Numbered from the stretch's first letter, positions 42,170 through 50,702 are shown. The stretch is 64,000 bases of DNA from VXYL01 sp963422285 (GCA_963422285.2 OY729419.2:1798001-1862000), one strand, 5' to 3'. The notes: a model not told the origin generated them from the sequence alone. Numbers and translations are program-made.

Positions 42170-43842
42170 AAACCGGCTGGCTGCTCGTGGGGTGTGCCGT
42201 GCTGGCGACAGCCTGCGAAGACCAGGAAGGGGCGCAGCCGCCTTCCGAGAGCCCTTGGTTCGAGGATCAAGCCATCGAACACGGTCTCGACTTCCGCCAT
42301 GTCTCCGGCGCCGACGGGCGCTTTCTGCTGCCGGAGATCATGGGCGGCGGTGCGGCTTTGGCGGACGTGGACGGCGATGGCGATCTCGATGCCTACCTGG
42401 TCCAATCCGGGCACTTTCCCGGCAGGGAGGGGCGGCCCGGGGCGGTACCGGGAAACCGGCTGTATCTGAATCGGGGCGATGGCAGCTTCGTCTCGTCGCC
42501 GGCGGCCGGCGCGGATGATCGGCACGGATACGGCATGGGCGTAGTCGCCGGCGACTACGACAACGACGGCGACGTGGACCTGTATGTGACCAACGTGGGT
42601 CGCAACACGCTGCTGCGCAACGACGGCGGCGGCGTATTCGACGACGTGACGGACTTCGCCGGGGTCGGCGACTCGGGATTCGGCACCGCCGCGGCGTTCT
42701 TCGATCCCGACGCCGACGGCGACCTCGACCTGTTCGTGGTGAACTACGTGGCATGGAGCGTGGGGCTGGAACGGGACTGCTACGACTACGGCACGGGGGT
42801 GCGCAACTACTGCGATCCCGGCAACTACGACGCGCCATCGCCGGATCGCCTCTACCGCAACGACGGCGACGGCACGTTCACCGACATCAGCGCCTCCGCT
42901 GGACTGTCGGACGCTGCCGGCAACGGCCTCGGCGTCATCAGCGCCGACTTCGACGGCGATGGACGCGCCGACGTGTTCGTCGCCAACGACAAGACGATGA
43001 ATCACTTGTGGATCAACCGGGGCGGGTTGCGATTCGAGAACCAGGCTTTGCTGTGGGGGTGCGCCATGGACGACCACGGCATCGCCAAGGCCGGCATGGG
43101 CGTCGCTGCTGCGGATGCCGACGACGACGGCGATGTGGATTTGCTCGTAGTCAACATCGAGGGCGAGACGGATTCCTTCTTTCGCAACGAGGGGCGCTAC
43201 TTCGTCGATGCCACCGCAGCCGCCGGCCTCGGCGCCACCAGTCGGCGACATACCCGCTTCGGGGTGGCGCTGGCGGATTTCGACAACGACGGCCGGCTGG
43301 ATATCTACGAAGCCAACGGGCGGGTGGCGTATTCGCCAGAACCGGAGGCGAGGGATGTCTTTGCGGAGCCGAATATGCTGTTTCGCGGCTTGCCCGGCGG
43401 CAGGTTCGATCCCGTGGGGTACTGCGGCGAACCCGCGCAACGCCGCGTCCACACCAGCCGGGCGGTGGCCGTCGGCGACGTGGACGGCGACGGCGGCTTG
43501 GATCTGCTGGTGGCGAACCGGGATGCCGAGGCGTATCTGCTGATGAACAGGGTGTCCAATCGAGGCCGCTCCATCCGCTTCCGAGTGCTCACGTCCGCAG
43601 GTCGGGATGCGCACGGGGCGATAGTGTCCGGCGTGGTGGAAGGCATCCGCCGGACGCGCATCGTGCAGACGGCGGGCAGCTACCTCGCCTCCCGCGACCC
43701 GGCGGTGCATGTCGGGCTCGGCGCCGCGGCGCGAATCGAAGACGTGGCGGTGCGCTGGCCGGGCGGCCGGCGCGAGGTGTACGGCGATTTTTCTGCAGCG
43801 GCCGAAGTCGAACTGCGCCAAGGCCGAGGCGCCCAGGACTAA
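42166..43842 (+). CDS. CRTAC1-type VCBS propeller lipoprotein with ASPIC/UnbV domain
   Basis: A 558-residue lipoprotein beginning at GTG 42166; leader WLLVGCAVLATAC, lipobox ATAC. It begins the mature part with PWFEDQAIEHGLDFRHVSG, then a propeller with calcium loops DVDGDGDLDAYLV, DYDNDGDVDLYV, DADGDLDLFVVNY and DFDGDGRADVFVAND. A Cys pair lies in RDCYDYGTGVRNYCDPGNY before DRLYRNDGDG. The C-terminal ASPIC/UnbV domain reads HVGLGAAARIEDVAVRWPGG. It is strongly similar along its length to the protein at 28751-30478, including SFFRNEG and RRHTRFGVALADFDNDG. Translationally coupled to the TPR lipoprotein. Ligand unknown. Confidence 0.85.
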   Translation: MKTGWLLVGCAVLATACEDQEGAQPPSESPWFEDQAIEHGLDFRHVSGADGRFLLPEIMGGGAALADVDGDGDLDAYLVQSGHFPGREGRPGAVPGNRLYLNRGDGSFVSSPAAGADDRHGYGMGVVAGDYDNDGDVDLYVTNVGRNTLLRNDGGGVFDDVTDFAGVGDSGFGTAAAFFDPDADGDLDLFVVNYVAWSVGLERDCYDYGTGVRNYCDPGNYDAPSPDRLYRNDGDGTFTDISASAGLSDAAGNGLGVISADFDGDGRADVFVANDKTMNHLWINRGGLRFENQALLWGCAMDDHGIAKAGMGVAAADADDDGDVDLLVVNIEGETDSFFRNEGRYFVDATAAAGLGATSRRHTRFGVALADFDNDGRLDIYEANGRVAYSPEPEARDVFAEPNMLFRGLPGGRFDPVGYCGEPAQRRVHTSRAVAVGDVDGDGGLDLLVANRDAEAYLLMNRVSNRGRSIRFRVLTSAGRDAHGAIVSGVVEGIRRTRIVQTAGSYLASRDPAVHVGLGAAARIEDVAVRWPGGRREVYGDFSAAAEVELRQGRGAQD

Positions 43843-43978
43843 GACCACGCCGCTTGAGCAGGGCTTCGGGACGCCAGCCCTTGCCTTGCGCGGGGAAAGC
43901 CGCTGTTATAGACGCTGCTCGACCCGACCCTTCGGCACAAGATTGGCGACCGCCCGCCCCTGTTCGGCACCCGATAGC

Positions 43979-44671
43979 TTGGCGCATCGGTTCCTCGATG
44001 GCATAGAGCCGTTCGCGTTGCCGTTCGATCTCGCCGGCATGGCGATGGCCGTTGGTCGGATCGCCGATCACACCGGATTGCTTCTGCCGGACGAACGAAC
44101 CGGGGTCGAGCGCATGGGCGATGCTCGCGCCGCCGAGTATTCGTCCGGGCGCCGCGTGGCCCGGGAAGCGTTGCGTCTGCTGGGCATCGAGGATTGGCCG
44201 GTCGCCGTACGGGGGCGCGTCCGGGGGGACACATGGGGAAGAGCGCCGCTATGGCCGGAAGGAGTGGTCGGCACCATTACGCACAGCCGGACGCTCTCCC
44301 TGGCGCTGGTCGTTCATCGGGCGCGGCTGGCCGGCGTCGGCGCGGACTTGGAGCCGGAAAACCGCGTCGCCGAGCGGGTGGCCGAACGGGTGCTGAACGA
44401 ACGCGAACGGGCTCGCCAGCAGGCGCACCCGGACGAACCCGACTGGCGCACCATGCTGTTCAGCGCCAAAGAGTCCGTTTACAAGGCCGTGAATCCTATA
44501 ACAGGCGAGTTCCTGGGGTTCGAGGATGTCGAGATCGACGCCGCGGCTGCGGGCGAGTTCACCGCAACGACAATGCGCACCTGTGCTTCCACAGCGTGGG
44601 CGGCTGCCGGCAAGGGACACTTCCTCCGCATCCACGGCCACTGGCTGACGATCTTTCTTCTGCCTGGCTGA
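43979..44671 (+). CDS. 4'-phosphopantetheinyl transferase (EntD/Sfp type)
   Basis: A protein of about 230 residues that moves the phosphopantetheine arm of CoA onto carrier proteins. It shows the conserved GRRVAREALRLLG segment, a basic CoA-binding region, the Mg-binding GVGADLEPE motif (Asp and Glu ligands) and FSAKESVYKAV, the WxxKES-type catalytic motif. The start is unsure. ATG 44039 would cut into the family N-terminus, so TTG 43979 (reading AHRFLDGIEPFAL) is proposed. A promoter-like TTGCGC/TATAGA with a short 15-base spacer ends at 43912 and fits this start. No polyketide or peptide synthase is in the window, so the target carrier protein lies elsewhere. Confidence 0.8.
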   Translation: MAHRFLDGIEPFALPFDLAGMAMAVGRIADHTGLLLPDERTGVERMGDARAAEYSSGRRVAREALRLLGIEDWPVAVRGRVRGDTWGRAPLWPEGVVGTITHSRTLSLALVVHRARLAGVGADLEPENRVAERVAERVLNERERARQQAHPDEPDWRTMLFSAKESVYKAVNPITGEFLGFEDVEIDAAAAGEFTATTMRTCASTAWAAAGKGHFLRIHGHWLTIFLLPG

Positions 44672-44772
44672 CCCACGCGAGGCGCTGGAGGCGGTGCCCA
44701 TGTTCGAGCCGACCCGCGCACGGCGCGGGAGGCGATCGTACGCGACCGAGGCCCAGCGGCAACCAGACGAGG

Positions 44773-45522
44773 CTAGTCCGGCTTGCGGAACAGCAACGTG
44801 AACCGATCCGTATTGCCGGTCACCGTGCGCCGACCCACCTCGTAGCGCAGCTCGTCGTCGGGCCGGTAGTGCAGATCCGAGTAATCCGCGAACTCGAAGC
44901 CGACGGCTTCGATCTCCTGGATCATCCGCACCGGATCCATGCGTCGCCAGTTCTCGCCGGTGTCCGGCTGCATGTGGCGGCGGGTGTGGTCCGCGACGCC
45001 GTAGCGGCCACCGGGCTTCAGGGCGCGCAATGCCGCCGCATTCAGCGCCTGGCGGCCGGCGGCGGTGAAGTTGTGCAGGTTGCGGAAGGTCAGCACCAGG
45101 TCGAACGTCCCGCTGCCGAAGTCGAGGTCGGCGATGTCGAAGCGTTGCGATCCTTCGGCAGGCTGGAAGCTGCCGGTCTCGATGATCTCCACGTCCCAGC
45201 CGGCTTCGGCGATCATCGGCGCAAGGCGCTCGGCGCCCAAGGAAAGCGCAAGACGCCCGTTCTCGGCCAGCACCGGCGCCAGGATCTTGGTGTACCAACC
45301 GCCGCCGGGCACCAGTTCCAGCACCTGCATGTCGTCGGTCATGCCGAAGAACTTCAGGGTCTGCAACGGCAGGCGGTTGGCATCCCGCGCGGTCTCGGCT
45401 TCGGTGCGGATGTCGGCCGCGAGGGCGTCGGCCACCTTGTCGTCGATCTCGCCAGCGACCGCCCCTGCGGCCAGGCAGAACGCTGCCGCGCAGCCAGCGG
45501 TCCGTGCAATTGTGTTTTTCAT
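44773..45522 (-). CDS. exported class I SAM-dependent methyltransferase-like protein
   Basis: A 249-residue protein from ATG 45522 with a Sec-type leader (ARTAGCAAAFCLAAGAVAG), then a Rossmann methyltransferase domain. Motif I is QVLELVPGGGWYTKILAPVL, with VLTFRNLHNF at motif IV and ALKPGGRYGVADH at motif V-VI. It belongs to the group of predicted methyltransferases that carry signal peptides. S-adenosylmethionine is cytoplasmic, so an exported methyltransferase is puzzling and the activity is unproven. The start codon overlaps the stop of the dehydrogenase gene (45519-45522); it is the last gene of a three-gene operon with the dehydrogenase and acyl-CoA ligase. Confidence 0.75.
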   Translation of the reverse strand: MKNTIARTAGCAAAFCLAAGAVAGEIDDKVADALAADIRTEAETARDANRLPLQTLKFFGMTDDMQVLELVPGGGWYTKILAPVLAENGRLALSLGAERLAPMIAEAGWDVEIIETGSFQPAEGSQRFDIADLDFGSGTFDLVLTFRNLHNFTAAGRQALNAAALRALKPGGRYGVADHTRRHMQPDTGENWRRMDPVRMIQEIEAVGFEFADYSDLHYRPDDELRYEVGRRTVTGNTDRFTLLFRKPD

Positions 45523-46580
45523 CGATTCGGTCCTCGGTTCATGGGATAGGGCTGCCAGCGTTCCAGTGGCGTCTTCGGCAGCACGGTGGGGTTGACGCAG
45601 CTCATCGGCCATTTGCCGCGCAGCACCAGGGATACCTCGCGGCCCACCCGCCGTCGGGCGGTAGGCCGCATGCGCGTGGAGGCCGACGCCACATGGGGCG
45701 TGACGATGACGTTGGGCATGGCGAGCAGCGGGTTGTGCGGATGCGGCGGCTCCTGTTCAAGCACGTCGAGGCCGGCGGACTGCACCTTGCCGTCGCGCAA
45801 GGCCTGGATCAGGTCGTCCTCCTTGACGATGGGACCGCGCGCCGTGTTGACGATCACCACGCCGTCCTTCATCTGCGCGAAAGCGGCGGCGTTCAGGCTG
45901 TGGTGGGTCTCTTCGTTGTGCGGCGAGTGGACGCTGATGTAGTCCGAGCGGGCCAGCAGCTCGCCCCAGGGTACCGGCTCCACGCCGTGCTCGCCAATGG
46001 TCAGTTCGCTGACGTAGGGATCGTAGGCGACGACGTGGAGGCCGAACGCCTTGGCCCGCGCCGCGGTGCAGCGGGCGACGTTGCCGAAGGACACCAGGCC
46101 CAGGGTACGACCCATCAGCCGCGGCACATGGTTGAGCTGGGGACGGCCCCGGTGCCATTGGTTCTCGGCGGCGAAGATGTTCTGCTCCTTGGCGCGTCGG
46201 ATGGCGGACAGCAGCAGCATCATGGCGTGGTCGGCCACTTCTTCGATGAACACGTCCGGCGTGTTGGTGACGACGATGCCGGCGGCCGTGGCCGCTTCCA
46301 CGTCCACCATGTCCACGCCGACGCTGCCGAGGCCGATCACCACGCACTTGTCCAGCCGGTTGACGATGGCTTCGTCCAGGCGAATGCCCCAGGAGGTGAT
46401 GACGCCGTCGCAGTCGGCGGCCCCTGCCACGAAGTCCTCGGCGGAGGGGCTGGCCACCTCCACGATGTCGGCCACCGGGGCCAGCGCTTCCAGTTCCAAA
46501 GCGTAGCGCTCTTCAAGGTCGGCCACTTGCGCCCGGCGCGGCAGCTGCATGGCGACTTTCTTCTTGGCCATCTTAGGCAT
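45519..46580 (-). CDS. D-isomer-specific 2-hydroxyacid dehydrogenase
   Basis: A 353-residue NAD(P)-dependent dehydrogenase of the D-2-hydroxyacid family (phosphoglycerate dehydrogenase/CtBP-like). The substrate domain has CVVIGLGSVGVDMVDVEAA. The nucleotide-binding turn is LGLVSFGNVAR, where Ser replaces the middle Gly of GxGxxG. The catalytic set is Arg in IVNTARGPIV, Glu in LDVLEQEPP and His in VTPHVASAS. It oxidises or reduces an unknown 2-keto/2-hydroxy acid. The start overlaps the end of the ligase gene by 8 bases and the stop overlaps the methyltransferase start by 4, so all three are one transcript. Together with the divergent HpcH/HpaI aldolase this suggests catabolism of a hydroxy- or keto-acid. 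Confidence 0.85.
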   Translation of the reverse strand: MPKMAKKKVAMQLPRRAQVADLEERYALELEALAPVADIVEVASPSAEDFVAGAADCDGVITSWGIRLDEAIVNRLDKCVVIGLGSVGVDMVDVEAATAAGIVVTNTPDVFIEEVADHAMMLLLSAIRRAKEQNIFAAENQWHRGRPQLNHVPRLMGRTLGLVSFGNVARCTAARAKAFGLHVVAYDPYVSELTIGEHGVEPVPWGELLARSDYISVHSPHNEETHHSLNAAAFAQMKDGVVIVNTARGPIVKEDDLIQALRDGKVQSAGLDVLEQEPPHPHNPLLAMPNVIVTPHVASASTRMRPTARRRVGREVSLVLRGKWPMSCVNPTVLPKTPLERWQPYPMNRGPNR

Positions 46581-48375
46581 GGGACGGCCTTCCCTTCAAT
46601 AGTTCGATGGCTTCGTCGCGCAGCCCGCGTTTGAATATCTTCTCCGAGGCGATACGCGGCAGCCGCTCGGTGCGTATCCAGATGTGGTCCGGCACCTTGA
46701 ACTTGGCCAGGTGCTCGGCAACGAACGCCCGCACGTCGTCCTCCGTGAGGGTTGCGTTCGCCTTGGCCACCACCGCCGTCGCCAAGGTCTCGCCCAGGCG
46801 CTCGTCGGGAACGCCGAACACCGCCGCTTCTTGCACAGCGGGATGGTTGTAGAGCACCGCTTCCACTTCCTGGCAGCCGATGTTCTCGCCGCCGCGCAGC
46901 ACCATGTCCTTCTCCCGGTCGGTAATGAACACGTAGCCTTCCTCGTCGAGATAGCCGATGTCGCCGGTATGCACCCAGCCGTCGGTGAGGCCCTCGGCAG
47001 TGGCGTCGGGCTGGTTCCAGTATTCCGAGAAGTTCATCACGCCCCGGATCCACAGCTCCCCGGTTTCCAGGGCGGAGGCGTCGCTGCCGTCGCTGTTGAC
47101 GGCCTTCACCTCGACGATGGGCGGCACCGCCCGACCGCAACTGCGCGGCCGGGCCAGGAACGCCGCGCCGCCGATGGTGGTGGCGAGGCCCTGGGTCTCG
47201 GTCATGCCCCAGCCGGTGCCGGGTGCGCCCTTGGCGATGGTGTTGTCGATCTGCCGGGCGTGTTCCGGGGCCATGGGAGCGCCGCCGCCGCCCGCGCTCT
47301 TCAGACTGGAAAGGTCGTACTTGCTCCGGTTCGGCGACTGCACCAGTTCCCATGCCATGGTGGGCACGCCGTTGAACTCCGTGATGCGCTCGGCTTCGAT
47401 GATGCGCAGCGCCTCCTCGGCGTCCCACTTGTACATGCCCACCACTTTGCGCCCGCGTCGAAACGACGACAGCAGCTGCACCGCCAGCCCGGTGACGTGG
47501 AACAGCGGCACGGTGAGGATGACCGCTGGCGGATCTTGCGGCACCGGCGTGGCGCGGCCCACCGCCGCCGCGCCTTTGCTTGCGAGGGGTGCCCCCTCGC
47601 GCTCCCCCGCTGAGGGCTCTCTGCTTGCGAGGGGTGCCCCCTCGCGCTCCCCCGCTGAGGGCTCCTCGGCATTCATGGCCATGGCGATAGCGCCGCCGCA
47701 CTCCCAGCCCAGCAGAGCGTTGACGAGGGCGCGGTGGGTGGACAGCACTCCCTTGGGATGGGCAGTGGAGCCGGAGGTGTAGAGGATGGTAGCGTTGTCC
47801 TCCGGCTCGATGGCGGGCGTAGGCATGTCGGTCGAGGCGCCGTCGAGGAACTCCTCCCAGGTGGTCAGCCCGTGGCGCCGGTGGCGCACGGCGACCAGTT
47901 CGACAGCCAGATGGTCGAGGCGCGGCAGCAGCCGCTCGACGCGCTCGGCATCGGCGAACAGCATCTTCGAGCCGCTGTCCTCGATGCCGTAGACGAGTTC
48001 CTCCGCGGACCACCAGGCGTTCATGGCCACGGCGATGCCGCCCATGGCGGTGATGCCCATGAACGCGGCGATCCACTCGGGGTAGTTGCGCAGCGCGATG
48101 CCCACTCGGTCGCCCGGGTCGATGCCGCGCTCGGCAAGCCGGTTGGCGCACTGCGCGGCGGCGTCCCACATGCGCTGGTAGCTGTAGCGCTCGTCCTGGT
48201 AGACGTAGAAGTCCTTGTCGGCGTGGTTCAGGCCGCTGGCGTAGAGCTGGCGCAGATTGGCGGGCGCGTTGGCGAACACCGTGAAGTCTACGCCGCGGAT
48301 GTTCTCGGTGCGCGTCTCGTACGGCTGGCTTGGCGCGGTTACCTTGGCGATCGCGGCCTTCAGTTCCGTTTGCAT
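46573..48375 (-). CDS. acyl-CoA synthetase / AMP-dependent ligase with in-frame repeat insertion
   Basis: A 600-residue adenylate-forming enzyme that activates a carboxylic acid with ATP and joins it to CoA. Motifs: A3-type TILYTSGSTAHPKG (about residue 215), VPLFHVTG, GWGMTETQG (A5), HTGDIGYLDEEGYVFITD (A7) and the C-terminal catalytic Lys in IASEKIFKRGL. ATG 48375 has GGGGAGA upstream. Between MAMNAEEP and AAAVGRATPVP sits a 30-residue insertion made of two copies of SAGEREGAPLAS-type sequence, encoded by a 45-bp tandem repeat; this is absent from the family as I know it and lies in a surface loop. First gene of the ligase-dehydrogenase-methyltransferase operon, divergent from the aldolase gene. 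Confidence 0.88.
   Translation of the reverse strand: MQTELKAAIAKVTAPSQPYETRTENIRGVDFTVFANAPANLRQLYASGLNHADKDFYVYQDERYSYQRMWDAAAQCANRLAERGIDPGDRVGIALRNYPEWIAAFMGITAMGGIAVAMNAWWSAEELVYGIEDSGSKMLFADAERVERLLPRLDHLAVELVAVRHRRHGLTTWEEFLDGASTDMPTPAIEPEDNATILYTSGSTAHPKGVLSTHRALVNALLGWECGGAIAMAMNAEEPSAGEREGAPLASREPSAGEREGAPLASKGAAAVGRATPVPQDPPAVILTVPLFHVTGLAVQLLSSFRRGRKVVGMYKWDAEEALRIIEAERITEFNGVPTMAWELVQSPNRSKYDLSSLKSAGGGGAPMAPEHARQIDNTIAKGAPGTGWGMTETQGLATTIGGAAFLARPRSCGRAVPPIVEVKAVNSDGSDASALETGELWIRGVMNFSEYWNQPDATAEGLTDGWVHTGDIGYLDEEGYVFITDREKDMVLRGGENIGCQEVEAVLYNHPAVQEAAVFGVPDERLGETLATAVVAKANATLTEDDVRAFVAEHLAKFKVPDHIWIRTERLPRIASEKIFKRGLRDEAIELLKGRPSHA
47577..47666. repeat. two tandem copies of a 45-bp palindromic repeat inside a coding sequence
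   Basis: Unit 1 starts at 47577 and unit 2 at 47622; they are nearly identical over 43 bases. Each contains GCGAGGGG-TGC-CCCCTCGC, an 8-bp perfect stem with a three-base loop. The period is a multiple of three, so the acyl-CoA ligase frame is kept. A weaker cousin (GCGAGGGG-CGT-CCCCTC) is in the rsmI 5' end near 61019. Confidence 0.75.
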
Positions 48376-48383
48376 GTCTCCCC

Positions 48384-48413
48384 TTGGCCCCAAAGGGCAC
48401 GGGATTCTATACA
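48384..48413 (+). promoter_or_regulatory. candidate promoter of the aldolase gene in the divergent spacer
   Basis: TTGGCC at 48384-48389 and TATACA at 48408-48413 are 18 bases apart; TACAAT at 48410 is an alternative -10. The aldolase start is at 48481. The 105-base spacer also has to hold the promoter of the divergent ligase operon. Confidence 0.4.
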
Positions 48414-48480
48414 ATCGCCTGCGCCTTTGCCGAGACTGGCGAAGGCGTGTACAGACACTGACCGGTTTCTAGGGGGAACG

Positions 48481-49269
48481 ATGAGAGAGAACAAGGCACT
48501 GGCGACATGGCGCACCGGCGGAAGCACTGTGGGCGGCTGGCTGAGCATCGGCAATGCCTATACCGCGGAGACCATGTCCAGCTTGGGCTTCGACTGGCTA
48601 TGCGTGGATCTGCAGCACGGCATGCTGAGCTACGACGACCTAACCTACATGCTGCCGGCCATCTCCACCCGGGACACCGTGCCCCTGGTGCGGGTGCCGT
48701 GGAACGAGCCCTACGAGATCATGAAGGCCCTCGACGCCGGCGCCTACGGCGTCATCGTGCCCATGGTCAACAACCGCGAGGAGGCCGCTCGGGCGGTATC
48801 CGCCTGCCGCTATCCGCCCGACGGCTTGCGCTCCTTCGGCCCCATCCGCGCCGCCCTGTACGCCGGCCGCGGCTACACCGCCGAGGCCAACGGCCAGATC
48901 GCCTGCATCGCCATGGTGGAGACCGCCGAGGGCATCGACAATCTCGACGAGATCGCCGCGACGCCGGGCCTCGACGCCATCTACATCGGCCCCGCCGACC
49001 TCGCCTTCGCGCTTGGTCTGACGCCCGGCCAGGACGACGATCCGAAGCACATCGACGCGGTAGCGAAGATTCTCGCCGCCTGCCGTGCGCACGGCATCGC
49101 CGCCGGCATCCACACCGGCAGCCTGGCCCGTACCCGACAGTATCTGGAACAGGGCTTCAATCTAGTCACCCTGGGCACCGACAGCGGCTTTTTGGTCCGC
49201 GCCGCAGCAACGGACCTCGCCGCCGCCAAGAAGACCGCCGCAGCGCGGCGGGAGACCACCGGCTACTAG
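48481..49269 (+). CDS. HpcH/HpaI family aldolase (class II, metal-dependent)
   Basis: A 262-residue aldolase of the HpcH/HpaI family, which splits 4-hydroxy-2-oxo acids into pyruvate and an aldehyde. It has GGWLSIGNAYTAETMSSLG, the substrate loop FDWLCVDLQHG with the catalytic His, the VRVPWNEPYEIMKALDAGAY segment, metal-binding Glu in IAMVETAEGIDNLDEI and Asp in YIGPADLAFALG. ATG 48481 is preceded by AGGGGG. It is divergent from the ligase-dehydrogenase operon, with which it may share a pathway. The actual substrate is not predictable. Confidence 0.9.
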   Translation: MRENKALATWRTGGSTVGGWLSIGNAYTAETMSSLGFDWLCVDLQHGMLSYDDLTYMLPAISTRDTVPLVRVPWNEPYEIMKALDAGAYGVIVPMVNNREEAARAVSACRYPPDGLRSFGPIRAALYAGRGYTAEANGQIACIAMVETAEGIDNLDEIAATPGLDAIYIGPADLAFALGLTPGQDDDPKHIDAVAKILAACRAHGIAAGIHTGSLARTRQYLEQGFNLVTLGTDSGFLVRAAATDLAAAKKTAAARRETTGY

Positions 49270-49342
49270 CCGCTCCGCCCAGGGCATGGCGCAGCAGGCC
49301 GACGCTGAGGGGCTGATGGGCCGGCTGATAGGAACCCCCCCG

Positions 49343-50692
49343 ATGGATCACCCCAGCGAACTGATCCTGCAGGATGTGCGCTGCTTCGAGGGCGAACAGC
49401 GCGGACGGCTGCGGCCCATCACGTTGCTCGTGGGCGAAAACAGCACCGGCAAGACCACCTTCCTGGGCTGCTACAGCATACTGCACCGGATTTTCTCCGG
49501 GCCTTTTGTCGACGAGCAGCTGGACTTCAACGAGGAACCCTTCCTGATGGGGTCGTTCCGCGACATCGTTCGCTCTCGGCGTGGCCGCAGCGGCCGCATC
49601 AACGAGTTCAAGCTCGGCTTCACGATAGCCCCTCCGTCGGGCGCGAGCCGGTCGCCCTATCCGCTGTACGCCTCTTTTGCGGAACAGGGGTCGCAGCCGG
49701 TTATTTCGTCCTTCCGCTGGCAATTCGATGCCGAGTCGTTCCTGGAACTCAGGCAAAACAGCGCCGTCGGCACCCTGGCGGCGATTCCGCACCACGAGGC
49801 GGCCATCGATCTGCCGTTCGGCCATTTGATGTTCCTGCTGGACCGCTTGGCCAGCGACGGCGAGCCGTTGCGGAGTTTGTCCAGGATGCCCGACGCCAAG
49901 CCGATATTCGACTATGCCGTCGGCCTGTTCCCCCCCCAACCCCGCAGGCGTACTGGCATCTGGCTGCCGCACCTGCCCGAACCGATTCCGGTCGCGCCGC
50001 TGCGCTCGAAGCCGAAGCGCACCTACGATCCGGTGCGCGAGACCGCCTCGCCGGAAGGCGAGCACATCCCGATGCTGATGATGCGCTTGGACCGTACGGA
50101 GAAGGCACGCTGGGACTCGCTGCACGACGAGCTTGTGGCGTTCGGCCGCGACTCCGGGCTGTTCTCGGACATCAGAGTGAAGCGACACGGCCGGCAGATG
50201 AGCGACCCCTTCCAGTTGCAGGTCAAGGTGCGTTCGGGCGCGCACGCGAATCTCATGGACGTGGGCTACGGCGTCAGCCAGAGCCTGCCGATTCTGGTCG
50301 ACGTGCTGGCGGCGAACGGCTCCGGCCGTCGTGCGGGTCCGCGCCGGACGCGCAGCCCCGGGCGCACGTTCCTGCTGCAGCAACCGGAAGTCCACCTGCA
50401 CCCGCGCGGCCAAGCGGAACTCGCCAGCCTGTTCGTGGAGTCCTTCAGGAAGCGTGGGCATCGATTCCTGATCGAAACCCACAGCGACTACATCGTCGAT
50501 CGCATTCGCATCTCGGTTAGAAAAGGTGGGTTGAAGGCAGACGACGTCTCCATTCTCTATTTCGAGCCCAAGGGCAACGCCGTCGCCATCCACAACATGG
50601 CCTTGGACGAGGACGGCAACCTGCTGAATGCGCCCAGCGGATATCGGGATTTCTTCGTCAAAGAGACCGACCGGCTGCTCGGCTTCGACTAG
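49343..50692 (+). CDS. OLD-like AAA ATPase (DUF3696-type) of a two-gene module
   Basis: A 449-residue ABC/SMC-like ATPase. It has Walker A LLVGENSTGKTTFLG (about residue 33), a long middle region and the C-terminal part FLLQQPEVHLHPRGQAELAS followed by ETHSDYIVDRIR and the VSILYFEPKGNAVA strand. In relatives the Walker B box is usually EEPE or EQPE; here QQPE leaves only the last acidic residue. There is no TOPRIM nuclease domain of the OLD type. The ATG at 49343 begins where homology begins; an upstream in-frame start at 49286 adds 19 residues. The PIN-domain gene follows after 10 bases. Such ATPase/nuclease pairs are common in phage-defence islands. Confidence 0.8.
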   Translation: MDHPSELILQDVRCFEGEQRGRLRPITLLVGENSTGKTTFLGCYSILHRIFSGPFVDEQLDFNEEPFLMGSFRDIVRSRRGRSGRINEFKLGFTIAPPSGASRSPYPLYASFAEQGSQPVISSFRWQFDAESFLELRQNSAVGTLAAIPHHEAAIDLPFGHLMFLLDRLASDGEPLRSLSRMPDAKPIFDYAVGLFPPQPRRRTGIWLPHLPEPIPVAPLRSKPKRTYDPVRETASPEGEHIPMLMMRLDRTEKARWDSLHDELVAFGRDSGLFSDIRVKRHGRQMSDPFQLQVKVRSGAHANLMDVGYGVSQSLPILVDVLAANGSGRRAGPRRTRSPGRTFLLQQPEVHLHPRGQAELASLFVESFRKRGHRFLIETHSDYIVDRIRISVRKGGLKADDVSILYFEPKGNAVAIHNMALDEDGNLLNAPSGYRDFFVKETDRLLGFD

Positions 50693-50702
50693 GTACCGAC
50701 GG

